From Cytophagaceae bacterium (GTDB taxonomy: Bacteria > Bacteroidota > Bacteroidia > Cytophagales > Cytophagaceae): a stretch of DNA of 5,208 nucleotides. Location of the stretch: the NCBI GenBank assembly GCA_021151805.1, contig JAGKWN010000176.1, positions 1 to 5,208 of the forward strand, written 5' to 3'. The notes under the pieces are model-generated. The model worked only from the letters and a program-made list of their open reading frames with translations. It had not been told where the DNA came from and made no database searches. The position numbers were made by a program, and so were the translations under genes. Shown piece by piece: positions 1 to 5,208 of this stretch (position 1 is its first letter; each line of letters opens with the position of its first letter).

Positions 1-27
1 GTTCCTATTACGGATGATATTAAGTAG
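1..27 (+). CDS. Possible 3' end of an upstream gene (partial)
   Basis: Reading in frame from base 1 gives VPITDDIK followed by TAG at 25-27. A weak terminator-like element lies just downstream, which would fit the end of a gene. Eight codons are too few to recognise a family or to prove coding, so the product is unknown. The open frame could also be chance. Confidence 0.25.
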   Translation, partial: VPITDDIK

Positions 28-39
28 ATTTAAATATTG

Positions 40-75
40 AAAAAACGGGATGACTGACTTTGACCGGGTTTTTTT
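40..75 (+). terminator. Weak terminator-like element
   Basis: A run of six A (40-45) followed by CGG (46-48) can pair with CCG (64-66) and the T run (69-75), leaving a two-base GG bulge and a 15-base loop. The U-rich tail (seven T, then ATTTT) is typical of an intrinsic terminator, but the GC part of the stem is only three pairs. It would serve whatever gene ends upstream. Weak support. Confidence 0.3.
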
Positions 76-116
76 ATTTTGGATTCTTTTTAGAATAACC
101 ATGTTGCTGATATAGA

Positions 117-509
117 ATGGGAAAGATAGAAAAAATGCATTTACGTATTTGCGTTGTTGTATTGATTTCGCTTTTGCTGCTGGAATTCATATTTATCCAG
201 GCGCAATTGTTTGAAGCATTGCCTTATGCAGGTGTATTCTTTCATCTTTGCGGCGGCTGCGCCGTTGGTATCGCTTTTTACTCCTTATTCAGAAAGGATA
301 TGCTAAACCTGCCGGTTTTTTTGCGGGTAATATACATTATCAGTTTTGTGAGTCTTGCTGCTATTGGCTGGGAGGGGTTTGAGTGGTGCTTTTCGCTTTT
401 TTATCATAATAATCTGCAGGGCTCTCTGGATAATACCATGGGCGACCTGTATGTGGGTTTACTGGGCGGTATTATGGCAGCGCTCTATGGTTTACGGAGG
501 CGGTATTAA
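117..509 (+). CDS. Small four-helix membrane protein, YjdF/DUF2238-like
   Basis: This is a 130-residue integral inner-membrane protein of unknown function. Four hydrophobic segments are visible at about residues 11-31, 38-58, 67-84 and 110-126, with a basic C-terminus (RRRY). The pattern of polar residues resembles the YjdF/DUF2238 group as I remember it: a His followed by a Gly-Gly pair entering helix 2 (H43, G46-G47), a WE-x-x-E motif at the end of helix 3 (W85, E86, E89), and D-x(4)-D leading into a Gly-rich last helix (D105, D110). The buried charged and His residues suggest a conserved site, but no activity is known to me. Unusually, the His is followed by a Cys-Gly-Gly-Cys motif (C45-C48). 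The start at 117 has no Shine-Dalgarno sequence; Met7 at 135 is an equally plausible start and would leave a shorter N-terminus before helix 1. The 205-base spacer downstream suggests it is not in an operon with the glycosyltransferase. It is very likely a real gene; the family call is moderate. Confidence 0.75.
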   Translation: MGKIEKMHLRICVVVLISLLLLEFIFIQAQLFEALPYAGVFFHLCGGCAVGIAFYSLFRKDMLNLPVFLRVIYIISFVSLAAIGWEGFEWCFSLFYHNNLQGSLDNTMGDLYVGLLGGIMAALYGLRRRY

Positions 510-532
510 TACATGAAATATGGATCAGATTG

Positions 533-676
533 TTAACAAGAGATAAAACTATTAATTAACAAAAGATAATTTATTTACAAGACGATTTAAAGTTAATATA
601 TGAATAATCAGGGTACTATATATTTTACGCCTATTATCAATTCACTTGTTTGAATATTATTTTTAACAAAAGTTAA
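533..676. repeat. Repeated TTAACAARAG elements in the AT-rich spacer
   Basis: Three similar 14-base elements lie upstream of the glycosyltransferase: TTAACAAGAGATAA (533-546), TTAACAAAAGATAA (556-569) and TTAACAAAAGTTAA (663-676). A degraded fourth copy, TTTACAAGACGAT, is at 574-586. The third copy is a perfect inverted repeat, TTAAC-N4-GTTAA, ending 38 bases before the ATG at 715. Isolated half-sites also occur, including GTTAAC at 532-537 and GTTAA at 592-596. This could be a cluster of binding sites for a dimeric regulator of either flanking gene. The whole spacer is extremely AT-rich, so chance similarity is a real alternative. Apart from these elements I see no convincing promoter, RNA or coding signal in 510-714. 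Confidence 0.4.
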
Positions 677-714
677 TTAAAATTCATAAAAAAATTACAT
701 CAAAAACAGCCGTG

Positions 715-1872
715 ATGAATATTGTGTTTTTTACCCACCCAGCGTTTCAAAGTCACCAGAGCATGCCCCGTTTTGCGATGATGCTGGCAGAAGGAATGAA
801 GGCGAGAGGCCATAAAATTGAACTATGGTCTCCTGAAGCCCGGTTTAACAAATTACCAGTACCGGCATTTTTTAAAAAATGGCTGGGGTATATAGATCAG
901 TACATTATTTTTCCTGCAGAGGTGCGTAAACGTCTGAAAGAGACTTCCAAAGATACCTTGTTTGTATTTACAGATCAGGCGCTGGGCCCTTGGATTCCCC
1001 TTGTCGCAGATAGACCACATGTGATTCATTGCCATGATTTTCTGGCACAGAAATCCGCATTAGGGCAAATTCCTCAGAATCAAACCAGTTGGTCAGGGAA
1101 ACATTATCAGGCATTTATTTACAGAGGTTATTCAAAAGGCAAAAATTTCATTTCCGTGTCTGAAAAGACGCGTGCGGACCTTGCCGACTTTCTTCCCGGA
1201 AAGCCAAACCTTTCGGAAATGGTTTATAACGGTTTGAATCAGTCATTTACTCCTTTGGATGTGGAGGCTGCAAGAAAGGCACTTGCTGACACGACAGGAA
1301 TTCTGCTGGAAAAAGGATATCTGCTGCATGTAGGCGGAAACCAGTGGTATAAAAACAGAAAAGGGGTTATAGAGATTTATAATGCCTGGAGGAACGCACA
1401 ACCAGAAGTGGTGCTTCCCTTGCTGCTGATCGGCTACCCGCCAAATGATGCGCTGAAGCAGATGTATGAGGCATCGCCCTATAAAGATGATATTTATTTC
1501 CTGACAGGCTTAAAAGATGAGGTTGTACGTATGGCTTATGCAGGAGCGTCGGTATTTCTGTTTCCGTCGCTGGCAGAAGGATTCGGATGGCCGATTGCAG
1601 AAGCTATGGCCTCCGGCTGTCCGGTCATTACAACAGATGCAGCTCCCATGACCGAAGTTGCCGGCACGGCTGCTGTACTGATCCCTTTAAGAACGGAAGA
1701 TCATGCTGCCGAATGGGCGGATGCAGGGGCCCGGGCTATCCAGTTGATTTTAAGTGAGACCTCAGAAGAAAGAAATAAGCGGAGAGCCGATGGATTAAGG
1801 AACGCTGAGCGTTTTACCACGGTGAAAGCTCTGGATAAAATCGAAGCTATTTACCAGCAGCTGGCACATTGA
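715..1872 (+). CDS. Glycosyltransferase family 4 (GT-B fold, retaining)
   Basis: This 385-residue cytoplasmic or membrane-associated enzyme is predicted to transfer a sugar from an activated nucleotide donor to a glycan or lipid-linked acceptor. Donor and acceptor cannot be read from the sequence. The N-terminal acceptor domain (about 1-185) begins with a beta strand and short loop (NIVFFTHPAF) and carries the HCHD segment (H105, H107, D108). The C-terminal donor domain (about 195-385) starts with LLHVGGNQWYKNRKG, the phosphate-binding Gly/Asn-Lys-Arg region of GT4 enzymes. It contains EGFGWPIAE, the E-x7-E motif (E288 and E296), followed by ASGCPVITTDAAPMTEVAG, the usual GT4 continuation. 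Length is normal for the family and the gene is intact. The frame is open from a GTG at 712 directly before ATG at 715; I chose ATG because it restores the usual M-N-I start and GTG adds only one residue. No Shine-Dalgarno sequence is visible. A strong terminator follows, so it appears to be transcribed alone. Polysaccharide, LPS or glycoprotein assembly are all possible roles. Confidence 0.93.
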   Translation: MNIVFFTHPAFQSHQSMPRFAMMLAEGMKARGHKIELWSPEARFNKLPVPAFFKKWLGYIDQYIIFPAEVRKRLKETSKDTLFVFTDQALGPWIPLVADRPHVIHCHDFLAQKSALGQIPQNQTSWSGKHYQAFIYRGYSKGKNFISVSEKTRADLADFLPGKPNLSEMVYNGLNQSFTPLDVEAARKALADTTGILLEKGYLLHVGGNQWYKNRKGVIEIYNAWRNAQPEVVLPLLLIGYPPNDALKQMYEASPYKDDIYFLTGLKDEVVRMAYAGASVFLFPSLAEGFGWPIAEAMASGCPVITTDAAPMTEVAGTAAVLIPLRTEDHAAEWADAGARAIQLILSETSEERNKRRADGLRNAERFTTVKALDKIEAIYQQLAH

Positions 1873-1899
1873 AATTTACGGAAAGCAAACAAAATGAGC

Positions 1900-1928
1900 A
1901 CGCTGTCAGCACGACAGCGTTTTTTTTT
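1900..1928 (+). terminator. Strong intrinsic terminator after the glycosyltransferase gene
   Basis: A perfect 8-bp stem, ACGCTGTC (1900-1907) with GACAGCGT (1913-1920), closes a five-base loop (AGCAC) and runs directly into eight further T (1921-1928). It begins 27 bases after the glycosyltransferase stop codon. It should separate transcription of that gene from the downstream T9SS gene. Confidence 0.9.
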
Positions 1929-2041
1929 GATGGATTTCCAGGCAAGTTATATTTTGCGGTTGAATGCAATTTCAGCTAAGCAAACTTTATTTTTTCCGTC
2001 AGTACCTTACATAAGCAGTATCCACACGCCAGCGCGCCGGA

Positions 2042-2072
2042 TTGATGGCCATAGCATAAATACGTATGTTTA
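2042..2072 (+). promoter_or_regulatory. Candidate Bacteroidota-type promoter for the T9SS protein gene
   Basis: TTG at 2042-2044, a 20-base spacer and TATGTTTA at 2065-2072 match the Bacteroidota -33/-7 pattern (TTG, about 19-21 bases, TAnnTTTG) except for the last base. The -7 box overlaps a perfect 8-base palindrome, ATACGTAT (2060-2067). Transcription from here would give a 5' leader of about 70-75 bases before the ATG at 2152. The rest of the 279-base spacer (1873-2151) shows only the upstream terminator and no gene. The match was found by eye and could be chance. Confidence 0.33.
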
Positions 2073-2151
2073 AACAATAAATAGCCAGGCAGTATGTTCC
2101 CATGCATTCTGCGAGCTGTTTAACATGTACTAATTTAAAAAACTCACCCCT

Positions 2152-4872
2152 ATGAGAGCTAGATTATTATTGGCATTTTTTATGTTTTGCTATGTCTTTG
2201 TTTTGCATGCGCAAACAAACCGTTATTGGGTAGGAGCATCCCTGTACACAAATAGTCTGACTTCATCCGGCGATTTGTCTTCATGGACATTGACAAATGA
2301 CAACGGAACAGGTAGCTGGACTACTTCGGGAACTGGATCTTCAATTCTGAAAGTTGATAATGCTGCCGGCGGCAATGCGAATCAATTAAACAGTACTACT
2401 ACCGGCGGCGCTCCCAGATTACTCATGCTTGATCCTTATGATGGAGCCGTGGAACTGCAGGTAGTAAGTATATCTGCTGGTACGCAATTCTCCATTAAAG
2501 TAGAAGAATACGATGCTACCGCAACGCTTGTGGCCGATACAGAAATTCTGCCATGGCAGTCGAATGCGGGTTTTTACAGGATTAACCTGGGCGATTATCC
2601 TTTTGACCCGTCTTCAACAACAATACGGTTTATTATTCTGGCTCAAAACACTTATACGCTTCAGGGAACCGTAGAGCTGAATTACTTTAATTATTTTAAC
2701 ACAAATAATAACTGGAGCAATACTGCTAACTGGTCTGCTACATCAGGTGGTGCCGGCGGAGCAAGCTTACCCGCCGCTGCTGATAATGTAATTTTCGATA
2801 TGAACAGCGGATCAAATACGATTATTGATGTGCCGGCAACGGTTAATAACATTACGCTCGCGTCTACATATAAATCCGGCTTGATAAACGGCGGCAGCAA
2901 CAATGTTACCTCTACAGGTACATCTACGCTTTCAGGAGGATTTTTGATTGGTGTAAACGATAATCTTACTGTAAACAATGTGACTTTATCAGGAACGCAG
3001 TTTGTTGCAACTTCCGGTATTATCACAATAACAGGAGCACTTACTTATGTTTCGGGAAATTTCAAACCTTCCAATGGAACAATTGCTTTTGCTTCATCAG
3101 CGGCACAAACTATTCCCCCTATCAATTTCTACAATCTTACTTTTGATGGCACCGGAACTAAAACGGCAGGTGGTAATTTCAGTATTGCAGGTAACCTTGT
3201 AAACAAAAGTACTTTCTTTGCTGCCGGCAATACGGTTGTATTTAATGGAACAATCGGACAAACAATTTCAGGAACATCCACAACAAAACTGAACAATGTA
3301 ACCATAAGTAATGCTTCAGGCAGCGGTTTACAACTTTCGGCACCGCTGGAAATTACCGGAGTACTTACTTTTATGGCAAACAGTAAGCTTACTACAAATG
3401 GCAATCTTACTCTGGTTGCTACTTCGCCAACGGTTACGGCCAGTATTGCTGCATTTCCAAGTGGTGCGAATATTACAGGAACTGTTAAGGTGCAAAAATA
3501 CATTTATTCAACACTTCGCATCTACCGTTATCTGAGTTCTGCTGTAAGCGGTGCAACGGTTGCAGACTGGCAGACAAGTATTCCGATTACAGGTACATTT
3601 GCCAATCCTAGTACGGGTACAGGAATTGTGAGTACATCACCCAATATGTATGTCTACGACGAATCTGTTGCAGGACTTCAATCTCTTGGATATTCTGCAT
3701 ATCCTGCGAGTGGGAATTCATCCTCCGCATCATTGGTAGTAGGCAAGGGATATTCTGTTTTTGTACGCAACAATGCAGGACGTCCTAATGTACTGGAAGT
3801 AAACGGCACCATCAATAAAGGTACACTGACCATACCGGTTACATACACATCTTCAGGCATGTCTTCAGATGATGGCTGGAATCTGGTTGGAAACCCATAC
3901 CCATCATCAATCAACTGGAGCTCTGTAGCGGCTGCAGACAGGGTTAATATTGGCAACGCTATTTATTATCAGGATAATAACAGTGCATCACCTGTTTACC
4001 GGAGTTGGGTTAATGGTGTCGGGACAAATTGCTCCAGCGGTGTGATCAGTCCTGCACAAGGTTTCTGGGTAAAGGCTACGGGTGCCTCACCGCTGCTGCG
4101 TTTCAGGGAATCACATAAAACATCAGCTACACCTTCTTTCTATAGGTTATCGGATGAACTTGCGTTGCTGCGAATCGCGTTGGATAGTACGAACAGTACT
4201 TTCCGTGATGAAACGGTTATACGTTTATCCGATGACGCAACTGCTGATTTTGATGCTGAATTTGATGCATATAAATTATACGATGCTACACATCCTGCCA
4301 TAGGATCTTCTACCAACGTATCGCCATTACTTTCTATTAATGCATTTACACTGGAAGAGAATAGCAGGGATACAATTTCCTTATTTGTAAAAGCAGTCAA
4401 AGAGGGCAACTATACACTGTCTATACCAGAATATTCTTTTGATGCATCCATGACAGCATATTTACTGGATGGATATACAGGTACAAAACAACTCATACTT
4501 CAGGATAGTAAATATTCTTTCAATGTATCGGCCGATTCTGTAAGTAAGACAAATCGTTTTAAGATTATACTGGAAAAAAATACATTAACTACAGGAGTGT
4601 TTCCATCTGCTTCTAAAAACGGGATCGTAGTATTCCCAAACCCTGTTGAAAATAACCGTTCTGTTACAATACGTTTTGCAGAAGCCTTAAATAAAGACGT
4701 TGATATCAGCGTATACGACCTTACAGGTGCATTGGTATATAGTGCATATCAGGTTGGTGCTTCAGATCAGGAGTATGCTGTTACATTCCCTTCTACATTG
4801 TTAAGCGGGTTGTACAATATTCATATCACAACAGAAGATAAATCCTCTTCATCCTCATTCATCATTAAATAA
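2152..4872 (+). CDS. Large secreted repeat protein with T9SS type A sorting domain
   Basis: This 906-residue protein is predicted to cross the inner membrane by Sec and the outer membrane by the type IX system, then be released or anchored at the cell surface. Residues 1 to about 20 form a signal peptide: basic RAR, a hydrophobic core, and likely cleavage after VLHA. Residues about 22-180 are beta-rich and of unrecognised family. A NNWSNTANW segment (about 183-191) leading to NVIFD (about 212) is of a kind common in Bacteroidota surface proteins. Residues about 220-440 hold degenerate beta-repeats rich in Ser, Thr, Asn and Gly; two units align, with QTI at 319-321 and 370-372, each followed by N-x-T-F or N-x-T-I type strands. 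Next come RYLSSAVSG (459-467), GWNLVGNPYPSSINW (575-589) and QGFWVK (636-641), familiar motifs of such proteins. The C-terminal sorting domain (about 824-906) shows VVFPNP (826-831), DISVYDLTG (851-859) and LSGLYNIHI (884-892). No catalytic domain is visible, so an adhesin or matrix role is inferred, not shown. The mature chain has one Cys (C627). The start lacks a Shine-Dalgarno sequence but fits the signal peptide. It is followed after 10 bases by a small gene, probably in the same transcript. Confidence 0.93.
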   Translation: MRARLLLAFFMFCYVFVLHAQTNRYWVGASLYTNSLTSSGDLSSWTLTNDNGTGSWTTSGTGSSILKVDNAAGGNANQLNSTTTGGAPRLLMLDPYDGAVELQVVSISAGTQFSIKVEEYDATATLVADTEILPWQSNAGFYRINLGDYPFDPSSTTIRFIILAQNTYTLQGTVELNYFNYFNTNNNWSNTANWSATSGGAGGASLPAAADNVIFDMNSGSNTIIDVPATVNNITLASTYKSGLINGGSNNVTSTGTSTLSGGFLIGVNDNLTVNNVTLSGTQFVATSGIITITGALTYVSGNFKPSNGTIAFASSAAQTIPPINFYNLTFDGTGTKTAGGNFSIAGNLVNKSTFFAAGNTVVFNGTIGQTISGTSTTKLNNVTISNASGSGLQLSAPLEITGVLTFMANSKLTTNGNLTLVATSPTVTASIAAFPSGANITGTVKVQKYIYSTLRIYRYLSSAVSGATVADWQTSIPITGTFANPSTGTGIVSTSPNMYVYDESVAGLQSLGYSAYPASGNSSSASLVVGKGYSVFVRNNAGRPNVLEVNGTINKGTLTIPVTYTSSGMSSDDGWNLVGNPYPSSINWSSVAAADRVNIGNAIYYQDNNSASPVYRSWVNGVGTNCSSGVISPAQGFWVKATGASPLLRFRESHKTSATPSFYRLSDELALLRIALDSTNSTFRDETVIRLSDDATADFDAEFDAYKLYDATHPAIGSSTNVSPLLSINAFTLEENSRDTISLFVKAVKEGNYTLSIPEYSFDASMTAYLLDGYTGTKQLILQDSKYSFNVSADSVSKTNRFKIILEKNTLTTGVFPSASKNGIVVFPNPVENNRSVTIRFAEALNKDVDISVYDLTGALVYSAYQVGASDQEYAVTFPSTLLSGLYNIHITTEDKSSSSSFIIK

Positions 4873-4882
4873 CTTCACAGCT

Positions 4883-5086
4883 ATGAAAAAATCCCTTGTT
4901 AAAATAGCAGCATCAATAATAATAATATCAGCAATAACGATGTCGGTATTTGCACAGCCTGGAGATCCTGGTTCCGGTGATGATCCGGATGCAAGTATTC
5001 CTTTGGATGGAGGACTTGTTACAGTTTTGATCTCTGGAGCAGCAATTGGCATTTCAAGATTGATTAAAAAGAAAAAAGATGGTTAA
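4883..5086 (+). CDS. Small signal-peptide protein with PID-CTERM-like C-terminal sorting signal
   Basis: This 67-residue protein consists of signals with almost nothing between them. Residues 1-24 are a signal peptide (MKKSLVK, a hydrophobic core, VFA before a likely cleavage at Q25). Residues 25-39 are a short acidic Gly/Pro/Asp linker with no Cys. Residues 40-44 are PLDGG, followed by a hydrophobic stretch (45-61) and four lysines (62-65). The tripartite order of short motif, membrane segment and basic tail is that of C-terminal sorting signals such as LPXTG and PEP-CTERM. The P-[IL]-D-G-G form matches what I recall as PID-CTERM in Bacteroidota; which enzyme, if any, processes it is not something I can state. 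If both ends were cut, only about 15-20 residues would remain; if not, it is a small single-pass inner-membrane protein with its linker in the periplasm. It starts 10 bases after the T9SS gene's stop and is followed by a terminator, so the two form one unit. Coding is strongly supported by this composition and placement; its role is unknown. Confidence 0.85.
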   Translation: MKKSLVKIAASIIIISAITMSVFAQPGDPGSGDDPDASIPLDGGLVTVLISGAAIGISRLIKKKKDG

Positions 5087-5106
5087 TACCATGCAGTAAA
5101 TAACGC

Positions 5107-5136
5107 AAAGGTTCTGCAAGTATGCAGGACCTTTTT
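5107..5136 (+). terminator. Intrinsic terminator closing the T9SS two-gene unit
   Basis: A 12-bp stem, AAAGGTTCTGCA (5107-5118) with TGCAGGACCTTT (5123-5134), has one G-T wobble (5113 with 5128) and a four-base loop, AGTA. The stem's terminal T run continues to 5136. It starts 20 bases after the stop of the small gene. It marks the end of the transcript carrying the T9SS protein gene and the small gene. Confidence 0.88.
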
Positions 5137-5157
5137 ACTTGCCCTGAGAGTACGATT

Positions 5158-5188
5158 TTTGAACGTATGTATTTTTATCTTATGTTAA
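5158..5188 (+). promoter_or_regulatory. Weak promoter candidate for a gene beyond the window
   Basis: TTTG at 5158-5161, a 19-base spacer and TATGTTAA at 5181-5188 resemble the Bacteroidota TTTG / TAnnTTTG promoter, with two mismatches in the -7 box. It sits just after a terminator and shares TATGTT with the candidate box at 2065. No start codon for the gene it might serve lies inside the window. Weak support. Confidence 0.2.
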
Positions 5189-5208
5189 AAAAGTAATCAT
5201 ACAGCAAG

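Noticed and set aside
600..653. A 17-codon open frame (MNNQGTIYF...) upstream of the glycosyltransferase, possible leader peptide
   Set aside because: No ribosome binding signal, no regulatory amino-acid run, no attenuator-like hairpin between it and the gene; expected by chance in an AT-rich spacer.
619..665. Possible -7 boxes TATATTTT (619-626) and TATTTTTA (658-665) for a glycosyltransferase promoter
   Set aside because: Neither has a TTG at the required 19-21 base spacing upstream, and such words are common in this AT-rich spacer.
2015..2052. GC-rich patch (CCAGCGCGCCGG and nearby GCCA/TGGC) as an RNA hairpin or riboswitch
   Set aside because: Only short four-base complementary arms and a small self-complementary core; no extended stem or known riboswitch core that I can recognise.
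2691..3503. Long minus-strand open frames inside the T9SS protein gene
   Set aside because: They lie antisense to a clear long coding frame whose Ser/Thr/Asn/Gly-rich codons leave the opposite strand open; the translations have no recognisable domain and no promoter or spacing of their own.
3311..3535. Plus-strand overlapping open frame of 74 codons within the T9SS gene
   Set aside because: Out-of-frame shadow of the repeat region, without motif or signal peptide.
715..4872. Glycosyltransferase as a dedicated modifier of the T9SS protein
   Set aside because: The two genes are neighbours, but a strong terminator and a separate promoter candidate lie between them, and nothing in the sequence shows the acceptor.
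4855..5052. Minus-strand open frame antisense to the small sorting-signal gene
   Set aside because: It covers the small + strand gene, whose signal peptide, PLDGG motif and Lys tail are clearly the meaningful reading; the antisense product shows no such structure.

Overview
The window looks like a chromosomal segment of a Bacteroidota bacterium, probably Cytophaga-like. The evidence is a large secreted protein ending in a type IX secretion (T9SS) sorting domain, start codons without Shine-Dalgarno sequences, AT-rich spacers, moderate GC in the genes, and one TTG-N20-TAnnTTT-type promoter candidate. The species call is an inference from style; no marker gene is present.

Layout, all genes on the + strand. 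(1) Positions 1-27 may be the last eight codons of an upstream gene, followed by a weak terminator-like element at about 40-75. (2) Positions 117-509 encode a 130-residue four-helix membrane protein resembling the YjdF/DUF2238 group. (3) A very AT-rich 205-base spacer (510-714) holds repeated TTAAC-A-rich elements, one of them a perfect TTAAC-N4-GTTAA inverted repeat. (4) Positions 715-1872 encode a GT4-type retaining glycosyltransferase, closed by a strong intrinsic terminator at 1900-1928. (5) A 279-base spacer (1873-2151) carries that terminator and a candidate promoter. (6) Positions 2152-4872 encode a 906-residue Ser/Thr/Asn/Gly-rich, repeat-containing exported protein with a T9SS type A C-terminal sorting domain. 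(7) Ten bases later, 4883-5086 encodes a 67-residue protein made only of a signal peptide, a short acidic linker, a PLDGG motif, a hydrophobic stretch and a lysine cluster, a layout like the PID-CTERM sorting signals of Bacteroidota. (8) An intrinsic terminator at 5107-5136 closes this two-gene unit, and the last 72 bases may hold a promoter for a gene beyond the window.

The most interesting part is the tight pairing of the T9SS surface protein with the tiny sorting-signal protein. One is predicted to go to the outer surface and the other to the inner membrane, with almost no mature sequence left if both of its signals were cleaved. The pair looks co-transcribed as a self-contained unit between two terminators. 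The glycosyltransferase is separated from it by a strong terminator, so a functional link between them is only a possibility.
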